A stretch of 64,000 bases of DNA from Emiliania huxleyi CCMP1516 (GCF_000372725.1 NW_005196528.1:274144-338143), one strand, 5' to 3'. Positions 43,638-53,935 are shown, counted from the stretch's first letter. A program made the numbers and translations. Notes: generated by a model not told the origin, from the sequence alone.

Positions 43638-44516
43638 TCACAGGTTTTCTCCGTCTTCCTGCCTTGTGTAGAGCCTAGCCTGTGAAGCATATGGAGCGCA
43701 AGCACCTGTTTGGCCCTTGCACGTGCACGTCATATGCTTGCCAAATTGCTTGCCAGGAAGGCGCGATTTAAAGGGCCTTGGCTCTTTCGCAGCAGTATCC
43801 GAGCCGGCGCGCAGAACCTCCACTTCCGTGTGCGTTGCACTCGTAAAGCTTCGGACCTGCCTCACCGCCGGGGGCAAGGCAATGAAAGAGCGGAAGCTGA
43901 GGTTGGCGGCTATGCTTGCGAAGGTGTTGTCGATTGGCTCCTCGAGCGGCAAGGATGCCTCGAGCAGGCGGCGCGCGGCCGGTCGCTGCACCGCGTATCC
44001 GTGCAAACAGAGAGGGAAGACGGCTTCTCGCCATCTGAAGTGTCGGCCTCGGTCGATCCATTTTGCCTGGTCACTGCATCGTTCCTCGCAATACCCGAGG
44101 TACAGAACGTCAAAGGGAGGCGGCATCGTTAGCGCCGAAACCATCCATTCCGGGGAAATGCGAGCGTCGTCCTCCAACACGATGCCAACCCTGTGCCTCG
44201 AGCGTACAAACGTTCGCATCGCGGTCAGGTGGGATAGCGCGCACGCGAGACGGCCCTGGCTGGGACGACGGTACCAGGCCGCGCGCTCGGAGGCCGCTCG
44301 CTTGAAGTACGATTCGCCCACCGTACCGTTTGACACCATTTCCGTCACCGTGTCAAAGTCCACGCGCCTCTTGTCGAAGGCAGGAAGCACCTCTGACCGT
44401 TTGTCAATTTTCAGTGAGCGCAGATGCGAGACGATGCTACCTCGTCGTGCCGATAGTGCTATCACATAGATCCAAGCGTCGATGCGAATCAGCGACGCCA
44501 GCAGTGTACTGGGCAT
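43638..44516 (-). CDS. GT25-family glycosyltransferase (LPS/collagen GalT-like)
   Basis: ORF of 292 aa from ATG 44516, single exon. The GT25 pattern is clear: IYVIALSARRGSIVSHLRSL near the N-terminus, then GRLACALSHLTAMRTFV, the donor-site IVLEDDARISPEW, FDVLYLGYCEERC, and PLCLHGYAVQRPAARRLLEA with EEPIDNTFA. Family members transfer galactose or other sugars in lipooligosaccharide or collagen hydroxylysine glycosylation. No strong signal anchor follows the Met, though LLASLIRIDAWIYVIAL is hydrophobic. The C-terminal about 60 residues are Lys/Arg/Cys-containing and unassigned. The stop lies 107 bp from the end of the GT60-GT31 gene, tail to tail. Confidence 0.85.
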   Translation of the reverse strand: MPSTLLASLIRIDAWIYVIALSARRGSIVSHLRSLKIDKRSEVLPAFDKRRVDFDTVTEMVSNGTVGESYFKRAASERAAWYRRPSQGRLACALSHLTAMRTFVRSRHRVGIVLEDDARISPEWMVSALTMPPPFDVLYLGYCEERCSDQAKWIDRGRHFRWREAVFPLCLHGYAVQRPAARRLLEASLPLEEPIDNTFASIAANLSFRSFIALPPAVRQVRSFTSATHTEVEVLRAGSDTAAKEPRPFKSRLPGKQFGKHMTCTCKGQTGACAPYASQARLYTRQEDGENL

Positions 44517-45975
44517 GGGAACAATGGCGATCTGACAGGGGTGCAGGGCTTTTGACCGGTCGGTGGCGCCGTTTTCATTATGAAGAAAAACTCCCGCGAC
44601 GCCGCCGTCTCGCCTACGTCGCCGCCGCTATCAGGCCCATTCATGATGCAGGCCCAGCCCACACCCCTGGCTCCTATGCCGACGTGTCCCGCGTGCTCCC
44701 CCGTCCGCCGATGTCTCTGCTGCCGCCCGCCGGAGCACTGCAGCGGGCGGGCCCTCCTCGCCGCTTTGGCTGCCGCTGCATCGCTGTCAGCTGGTCATTT
44801 CTGTCTACGGTCATATGGGGGCGCCATCGCTGTTCTCTTTCTCCTGGGGTCAGCTCCAAGCTGCCGTGTGGGGAAGTTGCCCCTTGGGTTCCCCCCCCCC
44901 CCCCCCCCCTCTCGCCGCGGAACTGCATGCTGCGATTCTCGCCCCTTGTCGCCGGAGCCAGGTGCGTGTGTCTAATCGTAGTGTGGGGGCCCTGGCCCCC
45001 CTCCGTTTTCTGTTTTCTGTTTTTCACAACGCCCGCCCGCCCGCCACCCCGAGGCGGCTCGGCCCCCACTGACCCAGAGATCGCAAAAACGCTCGGCCCT
45101 AGCTGTACGAGAGCAATGCCGTAGGCGGCGGCCGTAGCATACACTGCGAGCACACTCGGTGCAGCTGCGAGGTGCAGCAAGAGCACGTCGTTCCTGCCTC
45201 TGCTGCCACTCTCGCGCACCTGAGGCAAACCCCAGTTTGGGACCTATTTGAGGCGGTGTGGCGGCACTCACAGGGCACGGGAAGCTCTCCCGCCGCGTCT
45301 GCGTGGCCCGCCCGAGCCGCGGGGAACGGCGCGCGCCCCTCCCGGCGGAGCTGGGTGCGGCAGATGGGCCCACGGGTCGGTTCCGGGCCGATTTGGGGCC
45401 GTTCTGTGTAGTTCTTGGTCAAAATCGAGCTACACAGTTGAAACTCTCGCCCCAACGGATACTTTTTGATTTTTCTGGCCACGATCGTCGACCGGGCCCG
45501 TGAGGCCACGGGAACGCCCTCGGATTGTACAGCACCCTCCACTAGCCACAACCGTGGGCCCTCAACCGCGTATCGGTGTCGCCACAAAATAGCCTTCAGA
45601 CGCTGTCTCGTCGTTATAAATCGGCCAATCTGGCCCCTCTGCCACAAGATTTGCTTTGGAACGCACCGTAGCACGGTGGAGTCGAGATCCGGCGCGCAAC
45701 CATCAAAAGTATCATCAATCGGGCCCGGCTAGACCTGCCACCGGAGGCGCGCAAAATGGAGGCGATTTTGTGGTGGTAAAGGGAAATGGCCAGAACGGGG
45801 CGCCGCGCGCTCGGGAGCCCTCGCCGCTCGCAGGCCAACTCCTCCCCAGCACGGTGCGTGCGTGCGCTGAGGTTGAACTCGATGCCGCGACTTCACAGCC
45901 TCCGTCGCTACCCAACGCGGCCAAAGGATATCTAGATATCCATTTCGAGAACCTCGAGAACTCCGCCCTCGGCGC
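44517..45975. other. Region without supported genes
   Basis: Contains a C run at 44888-44908 and open frames on both strands without family features. A plus ATG frame at 44580 (CPACSPVRRCLCCRPPEHC followed by a hydrophobic ALLAALAAAASLSAG) might be a small Cys-rich protein but is unsupported. Confidence 0.3.
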
Positions 45976-46385
45976 TGAACTGCGCCTCACCACTGACCGG
46001 GAAGGCCGCCAAGTGGGCCAGCACCGGTCGCACATTGTGGCAGCAGTCAGCAGTGCATGTCTGATAGGTAGAGCAGCAGCGTCAGGGTCGCAGGGTCGCA
46101 TCGTGTCAAGCCTCTCGCCCGGCCGGCCGCGTGCAGACGTTGGCCTGTCTGCTGATTTTTGGAGTGATCAGTCGGCGGTCAGTACGACCGATCAGGTTAG
46201 AGTTTTCTCATGATTGGAGGGTCTATCTGTGTGTACTCCTCGAGATCTCTCCAAATCTGCCCTCTGTTAGACCGGGTTAGATCGGGAAGTTGGTAGTATG
46301 AGCGAGTATGAGCGCTGGGGCCCCGTTTCCGCACTGCTGCACGGCGCACGGTGCCTCCGGGGGCCCCCGCCTCCCCCCAGAGCTT
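45976..46385. repeat. Dispersed repeat family R1, copy B
   Basis: Matches 2398-2815 in direct orientation from GAACTGCGCCTCACCACTGA to the G/C-rich end, with small indels (for example GCTGATTTTTGGAGTGATC here versus GCTGTCTGGAGTGATC). Confidence 0.8.
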
Positions 46386-46414
46386 AGGACGGGTATTAGC
46401 GGGTGTATGATTTC

Positions 46415-46796
46415 TTTTAGGCTGCATACATGTTTCCTCGCTCACCCCCCGTCTCGTTTCCTTTCCGTGTTTCTCTACAACACCCTCTCTCGTTTCCTCT
46501 CTAGTTTCCCGAGGAAACTCCGTGGAAATCAGCTGGTTTGGGCCCAAATCAGCCAAATCAAGCCAAATCGGCAAAATACCGGGGTATTTTGCCGGGTTTC
46601 TCGGTTTCGCCTCAGATTTTGCCCCAGACTAGCTCTCAGACTCAGGCCTCAGGGGAAACTCGAGAGTTGTCAGAATGGAGCTCCAAACACCCTCTGGTTT
46701 CCCTGCACCCTGGGTTTCCCTGGAATTCCGGAAACGAAAAGTGCTGGGGACCCTCTCGTTTCCTTTTTGGTTTCCGGAAAGGTGTATGCAGGCCAA
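46415..46796. mobile_element. TIR element family T2, copy 1
   Basis: About 380 bp. Left TTTTAGGCTGCATACATG TTTCC and right GGAAAGGTGTATGCAGGCCAAA are imperfect inverted repeats. The interior matches 56035-56482: GTTTCCTTTCCGTGTTTC, GCAAAATACCGGGGTATTTT GCCGGG, ATTTTGCCCCAGACTAGCTC, CCAAACACCCTCTGGTTTCC, AAAGTGCTGGGGACCCTCTC. It directly abuts the element at 46812. Confidence 0.7.
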
Positions 46797-46811
46797 ATTC
46801 CTATTACTGAC

Positions 46812-47725
46812 ACTGGTTGGGTAGTAGTCTAAGTTCTGAGCCTCGAGGCTGGACGGGTCTAAGTGTGGCTAGCCACGCTGGAGTGCTTGCGCGGTCTAAG
46901 ATCAGCGGGAGCCTCTTACATCGGCTAAGTCGGCCGTGGCACGGCCTGGGGCCAGGAGGCTCCCACCGTGATCAACGATACGGCGCAGCCCCCAAATTTT
47001 CTTCGCCTGCGGAGGGCGATGGATCCTCTTCATGCTTAGCAATCGCCGCCTCAGCATCCTCCTCTTCCGATTTTCGTTGCTGCTCCTTCATTCTTGAGCG
47101 ACGTCTAGCCAAACAGTTCTCACATGACACGAAGCTCCTCAAGCTTAATCAAACGCGTGACGGTGAAGCCTGTGTGTGCTGGTCCTCTTTGAACGATCCG
47201 CGCGTGAGGTAGCATAGGGCCTTGTTGGCAGCAGCCAGCTTGTTGCGCTGCTTCGTTGCGATGAGCTGATTGGGATCGCAGAAGTGCATGCCAAGCACCG
47301 CCACGATCTTGAAGCAGAACACATCGCAACCGCATCGTTCGCACTGCCATCGGCATGCCGCGCCCGCCGCTTCGCCGCAGCCGCCTTAAGGCACGCATAG
47401 CGGCAGCACATGGTGGGGGGGGGTACTTGAGCAGGCGTTGCGCGCCGCAAGTAGCGCACTGGCCCTGGGAGAAGGCGATATGGCGTCGTGCGCGGCATAC
47501 GTTGGTCGGGACGCGTCCAGGTATTTCGGGTAAACCTGGAGGCTTTTCAGGTATTGCAATATACCCGGGTTTTGCCCGGAGTTGGCCTTATGTCGTCTAA
47601 GTTCATGGCCCCCGACCATACAGCGTCTAGGTCCGAGCCCGGCTCCGTGTGGGGGCTAAGTTGAGCGCTCGCTCGCTGCAGAGGCTAAGTGTAGAGCGAC
47701 CCTCTAGCCCTACTACCCAACCATT
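46812..47725. mobile_element. hAT-like element, 16-bp TIRs, 8-bp target-site duplication
   Basis: Left end ACTGGTTGGGTAGTAG and right end CTACTACCCAACCATT are inverted with one mismatch, flanked by TTACTGAC on both sides (46804-46811 and 47726-47733). Sub-terminal (G/T)CTAAGT words recur near the left end (46828, 46858, 46893, 46923) and right end (47596, 47654, 47685), as expected for transposase binding sites. Inside, a minus-strand stretch (47020-47400) encodes a Cys-rich segment (RWQCERCGCDVFCFKIVAVL) and NKLAAANKALCYLTRGSFK, then after a frame change SLRSFVSCENCLARRRSRMK. This looks like a degenerate protein. The 914-bp length suggests a non-autonomous copy. Confidence 0.75.
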
Positions 47726-47831
47726 TTACTGACTGACTGATGTGGTGATGCTGATGTCCCGAAAGTTGGGATGGTTCCTTATAAGGTACGAGCAAAGTCG
47801 AATCCTTTTGAGAGAGGGAGGTGTGACACAA

Positions 47832-47837
47832 ACACAC

Positions 47838-47908
<71 letters not shown>
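47832..47908. repeat. (CA)n microsatellite
   Basis: About 36 CA dinucleotides with a few interruptions, followed by CGTGCTAGCCGTCGCCCACCC, a piece of repeat family R3. Confidence 0.95.
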
Positions 47909-47909
<1 letters not shown>

Positions 47910-48082
47910 GGACACACACACGTGCTAGCCGTCGCCCACCCTGCCTGGCGCGCCGCTCCGAGACATGTCATCTCCTGGGGAGATTGGCGACAACCCGACG
48001 GGCAGACCCCGCCCCGCTCGCAGGGCGTGGACCACACAGCACACACCTTGCGCTCCTTTCTCTCTTCGCACAAACCACCACT

Positions 48083-48542
48083 GTAAGGTGCCCTATATGG
48101 GCTTCCAAGTATCCGGACCTTCAAGACATGCGCTTTTGGCCGGTGGCCTACTCGGACATGGTAACTCCGGTGAGATAGTGGCTGCCAGTTCGACACTGGG
48201 GCCGATCGAACTTGAGTTGTTCGGAGGAGGAAGAATCCGGCCAGCACGGGTACAAAGAGGGGTACCCGGAGAATCCCCAGCTGCGGAAAGGTAGTGTCGC
48301 TCAAGAGGTGCGATACTGCGGGGGGGTGTATGTAAGGTGCCTATATGGGCTTTCAGTATCGGACCTTCGAGACATGCGCTTTTGGCCGCCCGAGATTCCA
48401 GGAGCACTTGGAGCACTTGGAGTGCAGTCGGTAACCTCACATCCAGGGCCGGTGAGCTGAGAAGCGCATCCAGCGGGCCGGATGATCGGTATCGGGTTAC
48501 GGGCAAGAGAGCCCTAGCCCCGGGGCTGCGCGTTCGCAGGCA
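48083..48542 (+). repeat. Composite of repeats R5 and R4
   Basis: 48083-48300 and 48334-48390 match R5 (37744-37985, inverted); 48404-48542 matches R4 (25577-25712). The composite lies immediately upstream of the NIPA-type transporter gene. Confidence 0.8.
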
Positions 48543-48585
48543 GCATTTCTCTTTTTTCGGAAGGAGGCATACGCCTCTGGCTGCG

Positions 48586-50904
48586 ATGATACCACCGCCA
48601 CCACCCGCACATCTGTCGATGAGGGCGGAGATCGAGTGGCTAGCTGGCAGCGCGGACAATGCTCGCGGCGTCGCTCTCGCTCTGTCGTCGAGGCGCAAGC
48701 GGCCCGCCCTTGCGCCCGTCGCTGCGCCCGCACAACGATCCACTCAATGTAGCCCTCCCGCGCCCCGCAGCCTCTTCATTGGCGCCTCCTTCATCATCAA
48801 GAAGAAGGGGCTGCTCATGTCGGTCGAGAAGGGCGGCAGCTCTGCGTCGGCGGGTGGCTTTTCGTACCTGCGGCAGCCCGTCTGGTGGCTCGGCATGCTG
48901 ACGATGATCGGCGGCGAGTCGGCCAACTTCATCGCGTACGCGTACGCGCCCGCTATTCTGGTGACGCCCCTCGGCGCTGCCACCATCGCCGCCTCCGCCG
49001 TCTTTGCGCGCTTCTTCCTCGGCGAAGACATGCACATCTGCGGTGCGCGCCGCGCTCCCCCGGAGCGTGTGTGTGTCTCTCCGTCCGAGCCAGAGGGAGG
49101 GGGAGGGTCCGTGGCGAGAGCCCCACGGGGCTTGCCCCACGAGTGCCGCGCCGGCCCCTGCCGGCTCAGCTGAGGAGTGCGCGAGCTCCTCTCCCCCCCG
49201 GGACCTCGCCGACCTCTCCTCAGGTATTGCAGGGATCCTGCTGTGCACCGTCGGCACGGTCGTGCTGGCGCGGTTCGCGCCGGAGGAGGCGCCCTTTCCT
49301 AGACCTGTCCTGGACCTGTCCTGGAGCCTTCCTGCAGGTGCGGTTCGCGCCGGAGGAGGCGCCGGTGACGAGCGTCGAGGAGGTTTGGTCGATGGCGATG
49401 CAGCCCGTCTTCCGCGCGTATGTCTGCTTTGTCCTCTCCTTCACCCTCGCCCTCGTGTATGGAGCGGCGCCTAAGTACGGAAAGGCGAGTCGCTCGCAAC
49501 CACCCCTCCCCCGCCAGCCGCCGTCTCCTCCGCCGCCGCCGCCACCGCCGCCGCCGCCCTCTCTACGCCGCCTCGCCGCCTCCTTCGCTCCCCTCCCCTC
49601 CACAAACCCGCCCGCCTCGCCTCCTCCCTCCCCCCCCCGCCCCTCATCCCACCTCTCCGCCGCACAGACTCGCGTCGCCCTCCTCGTCGCCTCCCCTCCC
49701 TCACCTCCCTCCCGGCCCCGCCCGTCTGCCAGACTCACGTCGTCGTCTACGTCGCCATCTGCTCAATGATCGGGTCGCTGAGTGTGATGGCGCTGCGCGG
49801 GATCGGTGAGAGATAGGGAGATTTGGGGAGAGATAGGGAGATGGCGCTGCGCGGGATCGGTGAGAGATAGGGAGATTTGGGGAGAGATCGGGAGATGGCG
49901 CTGCGCGGGATCGGTGCCGCACCCGCCATGCCACCCTCCCTCCCCTTCAAGCCCTCCTCACCACTGCCCTGCCGCCGCCCGCCCATCCCTGCTCCGCGCG
50001 GCAGGCATCGCCGCCAAGCTGACAATGCGGGGCTCGGACCAGCTGCGCAAGCGGGAGACGCTCTTCTTCATCCTGTGGGTCGGCTGCTGCATCGCGACGC
50101 AGATGAACTACCTCAACAAGGCGAGATGTAGCCGAGATGTAGCCGAGACAAAGCTGAGATGTGGCCGAGATGAACTCCCTCAACAAGGCGCGCTCGGTCG
50201 CACTTCTCCAGACACGACGATCGCACGGCCACACACACAGAAGCACCAGCACACAGTTACATATAGACACTCGTCCCAGCCCCGGCACTTTGCACCGCCG
50301 ACGCGCCAGCAGCCCCGCTCCTCACCGCTCCTCACCGCTCCTCACCTCCTCCAACACCCCCCCCCCCCTCCCTCCCCTCGCCTCTCCCTCCCCTCCAGGC
50401 GCTAGACACCTTCAACACCACGATGGTCTCGTCCGTGTACTACGTCTTTTTCACCGTCTGCACCGTCACCGCCTCGATGATCATGTACAAAGACTGGGAG
50501 AACCAGACGCCGGGCTCCATCTTTTGGCAGGCAGCCCAACACCCCCCCCACCCCTCGCGGCCGGGGGGGCCCCGCGCCTCCCGCGCCCCTTGGAAAAATG
50601 GCCACCCCCGGAAACCCCCCCCCCCCCCCCCCCGCTTCCCCAGCCCTCCCCTCACACCTTCCAAAACACCCTCCCGCGACACTCCCGAGACACCCTCCCA
50701 AGACCCTTCTCCAACCCCCTACCCCCCCCCCCAAACCCCCCTCCAGGTCGTCGCCCTCCTCGTCAACGTCGCCGGGGTGCACATCCTCTCGGGGACCAGG
50801 GACTCGGCGCCCGGCTGCCGCGCCGGCCTGCGCGCGCTGCTCTCGAGGAGAAAGTCCGAGGAGAAGCCCGAGTACACCCACCTCTGCGCGTGCGACGACG
50901 ACGC

Positions 50905-50938
<34 letters not shown>

Positions 50939-50980
50939 GGCGGCGCGAGCAGACGCGACTGGCTCGAGAGTAGACACTGA
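48586..50980 (+). CDS. NIPA-type magnesium transporter
   Basis: Eight exons: 48586-48692, 48771-49042, 49224-49267, 49338-49484, 49733-49805, 50005-50120, 50399-50530 and 50747-50980. They total 1125 bp and encode 374 aa; ATG 48619 is an alternative start. NIPA/DUF803 motifs: SS|SLFIGASFIIKKKGLL at the first join, WWLGMLTMIGGESANFIAYA, ILVTPLGAATIAASAVFARF, G|IAGILLCTVGTVVL|VRFAPEE, VAICSMIGSLSVMALRGI|GIAAKLT, TQMNYLNK|ALDTFNTTMV and SVYYVFFTVCTVTASMIMY. About nine membrane helices. NIPA proteins carry Mg2+ at the plasma membrane or endosomes. The C-terminus adds a Cys/Asp segment and a poly-Gln run (nine Gln). Intron 3 (49268-49337) starts with a 26-bp near-copy of the start of exon 4, and intron 6 contains a copy of the exon-6 end. 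Confidence 0.92.
49806..49912 (+). repeat. Intronic GGGAGATGGCGCTGCGCGGG repeat
   Basis: In NIPA intron 5 the exon-5 end (ATGGCGCTGCGCGGGATCGG TGAGAGATAGGGAGATTTGGG) is repeated three times at about 49788, 49841 and 49893. Each copy includes a potential GT donor. Confidence 0.85.
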
Positions 50981-51288
50981 TCAAACGCAGGAGGGCGCAG
51001 AAGTGCTGCACTTCTGCACAGCGCTGCATTCTGTTTAGGGGGCAGGGACCCATGACGGTCGGGCACCGAGATAGAGATGATTCATCAGAGAGTTTTGCGC
51101 ACGCGTGTGTGCGAGCGAGGCCACGTGCACCAAGCCAGCTCACAGGACTCAGGAGTTCAAGTAGCGTGAGCATAATATTACTTCAGCCTTCAGGGGACCA
51201 ATATAACGTGTGCATGCCGGCGCCGCGCACGATCAGGGCGCCACTTTCGGCGACGTCCGTGTTCCCCGCGTTTTGCACACGTCGACAC

Positions 51289-51516
51289 ATGGCACCGACG
51301 CAGCTCAGCATTGTGCTGGAGCGCCTGCTCAACGAACTCGGGATAGCCGACCTTAGCGGTGTACGTTCGAGGCTGTGCTCATGCACGATACAGGCGCGGT
51401 GCTCGACGCGATCCGAAGCGCTGCTGCAGCCGCAGAGGCTGGTGCGGCGGCTTATGCCAGCTCGGCCACGAGCAATGTTGTTGTGTCCCCAGGCAGCACT
51501 GCTACCGCTGGCGTAA
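51289..51516 (+). CDS. Short uncharacterised ORF
   Basis: ATG frame of 75 aa beginning MAPTQLSIVLERLLNELGIA. An overlapping frame from about 51382 (MHDTGAVLDAIRSAAAAAEA ... SVQHK) is also protein-like, so the locus may be a small two-exon gene or frameshifted. No family recognised. The rest of 50981-52216 has a C run at about 51806-51822 and MITE copy 2. Confidence 0.25.
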   Translation: MAPTQLSIVLERLLNELGIADLSGVRSRLCSCTIQARCSTRSEALLQPQRLVRRLMPARPRAMLLCPQAALLPLA

Positions 51517-51918
51517 TCTCTGTGCAGCACAAGTGAGCGAATATAGTGATAGTGAAGAGATATACGTAGCGTTACAGTCGTCGACCCTCCCACCGTGTGG
51601 GCCGCCGGACCCCGGAGAGCTGCACAGCGCGTGCAGACAGCGTTGCGCGAGCATTGCCATTGGAGAGGCCAGCCTCCGGCTTCTCAGCGTGTCTCGCGAG
51701 TGCTGGCGGATCTCTGTCTGCCTGGTAGCTGGGTGTGATAGCGGGCTCTCTGGAGGTTTTGCTTACAAATTTACGGATTTACGGATTTACGGATCCACCC
51801 CCCTCCCCCCCCCCCCCCCCCCCGCGTCCCCGTGACCCCTGGACCCGGCCGTGAGACGCGCATCCGGGAATCAAGTTGGTGCCGGCGGGGCGTCTCGCTC
51901 TCGGCGTCTACCCCCGAT

Positions 51919-52029
51919 CTGGCGAGGTACTCCCACGCCTCTCGGGGTTTGTGTCTGGCCGAGTGCTGGGGCGAGCCTCGGCGAGACTGCGTCAGCTGTT
52001 CCCACAGCAGGCTGGAAGTACCTCGCCAG
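51919..52029. mobile_element. MITE M1, copy 2, with 8-bp target-site duplication
   Basis: A 111-bp element starts CTGGCGAGGTACTCCCA and ends GGAAGTACCTCGCCAG; the termini are inverted over 13 bp exactly. It is flanked by CCCCCGAT on both sides (51911-51918 and 52030-52037). Roughly 90% identical to copy 1 at 23266-23380, but at an unrelated target. Confidence 0.92.
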
Positions 52030-52216
52030 CCCCCGATGACATTCGCGCGTCAAGAGATGCGTGTGAAAAAGACGAAAACGCAGCTTGTAGACGGTGCAGT
52101 GGTTGCACGTCTCGGACAATCGTGCTTTTTTATGTAAACTGTAGAAACGCAAAACCCTGTGGGATCACACCGACGCGCGGGGCCGGCGACGAGACTCGCC
52201 GTCGGCCTTTCACGCC

Positions 52217-53589
52217 TCAGAACTTCACCACCTTCGCCCTCTTCCGCGTGGGCTCGGCGCTCCTCGCCGGCGCCTCGGCGGCCGACTCAGACGGCGGCGC
52301 GGCGGCGGCGGCACTGCTCTTGCCGCGACCGCCCACCGCCGCGATCTTCCAGCTTCCGTTGTGCGTCATGCCCTTGTCCGCCGCCGCGCGCTCCGCCGCC
52401 GCGTCGCGCTCCTCCTCTTTCAGCGCCGCGAGCCGCTCAAGCTCGGCCACCTAGCACGCGTAGGAGGCGTCAGGCGCCTGGACCTCCCCCGCCCCCTCCC
52501 TCCCTCCCCCGCCCCCTCCCTCCCCCGGCGGGGTGCGCGCACCAGCCCCTCCGCCTCCACTTGGACCTGCTCCACGCGGTGCGCCGGCTCGCCGGGCGTG
52601 AAGGTGCGCGCCTAAAGCGAGACACTCGCGTGAGGCAAGAGTCGGCCGGAGGAGGTCCGCCCGGCGTCGAGCGGCGCGCCACAGTGCAGCATCCGCGCTC
52701 CGACTCGCGAGGGCCAACCTGCGGGGCGCGGGCGTGTGGGCAGGGAATCCCGAGCGGGAGCCTCACGGCGGGCGAGCAGCGGGAGCAAGTGCCGCACGCA
52801 CGGTGCATGCGTGCGTGCGTGCGCGCTCGTGCGTGCATGTGCGAGCGAGAAACGCACACGCACAGTGCGCGTGGGTGCGTGTGCGTGCCCACCTCGACCC
52901 GTAGCATCGTCCCGCGGTGCTCCCAGTGCGCAAACTTTTGGCCGGGCGTGTACTTGTGTCCCGCGTCCACCTCGACGCGCTTGCCCGCCTGGCGCGGGGC
53001 GTAAGGGCACGAGCCGCGGGCTCACGCGGGCGGTGCGTCGGACACGGGGCTAGCCGGACAGCCGCAAAGTGCGGGCGCATGCCTCAGCCAGCATCCGCTG
53101 CACGTCAGCACAGACGGTGAGCACCTTGCCGCGCTGGCCGGCTTGGCCCTTCCAGAAGATGGGCACCACAACAACCTCCGGCGCACCCTTCTTCTCCTTG
53201 CGCAGCTTCTTGCCCAGCTCGCGCTTCGCCTGTCGCACACCACGGCGGTGAGCACAAGCGGCATCGAGGCGGCGCGGCGGCGCGGCAGCGGCGTGGCACG
53301 CCTGCAGCTTGGAGGCAGCGCGCTCGTCCCACTTCCGCCGCTCCTTGGGCTTGCGCTTGCGCTGCCTCTTTGTCGGAGTGTACTCCTTGCCCTCTGCCCG
53401 CAGCGCGAGCGCCTCCTGCTGCCGAGCCCGCTGGAGGGCCTTGCGCGTCTGCTCGCTCTCAGAAACGGCGCTGCTGCTGCTGCTGCTGCTACCCTTGCGC
53501 TTCCTCGCGGCGCTGGACGCTTCGGCGGACCTGGACGCGCCAGGCTTCTCCGATTTCTTCGTACAAGGCTGCGTGGCTGACTTGACCAT
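52217..53589 (-). CDS. Basic protein with a ProRS-like anticodon-binding domain but no synthetase core
   Basis: Six exons: 53302-53589, 53083-53229, 52893-52988, 52680-52718, 52543-52611 and 52217-52450. They total 873 bp and encode 290 aa. The first about 110 residues are Ser/Lys/Arg-rich (KEYTPTKRQRKRKPKERRKW) with nuclear-signal character. Residues about 115-225 resemble the class II aminoacyl-tRNA synthetase anticodon-binding domain of ProRS: PEVVVVPIFWKGQ, AGKRVEVDAGHKYTPGQKFA, HWEHRGTMLRVE|VGPRESER, GCCTV|ARTFTPGE and the final amphipathic helix. No class II catalytic motifs 1-3 are present in these exons. The C-terminus is Ala-rich and ends TRKRAKVVKF. The open frame extends about 95 codons upstream of ATG 53589 without support. 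Possible roles are tRNA or rRNA binding in the nucleus. Confidence 0.72.
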
Positions 53590-53935
53590 CGTCCCAGGAA
53601 AATAAGTTTTGCGCCCGGGTGCCAGTTTGGGGGGCAAACCCTGCCCGCCCCCTAGGACCCCGGGTAAGGCCCAGGTGTGGCCTAGGGCATCAGAAGGGAC
53701 CAAGAGGAGTCCAGTCTGAGCCATAGAGCCCATGTCTTTGCCCCCGAAGGTCGCGTCCAAATGCCCGGAACGGACGTTACAGTGGTGTCCGGCCGGCACG
53801 ATCACCGAGCTGTGACGCTCAGGGAAGCCTGATGAGGTGCTGGTTTCTTTGCCCAGGGCTGGCCTACGGCCCATGCTGGATCAGCTGAGCAAGGTTTGGG
53901 GAGAATCCCCCGGACAGATCTTCAGATACCGTTTT

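Noticed and set aside
53590..53874. In-frame 95-codon N-terminal extension of the anticodon-binding protein
   Set aside because: Starts after low-similarity DNA, has no family support, and a good ATG with basic leader follows at 53589.
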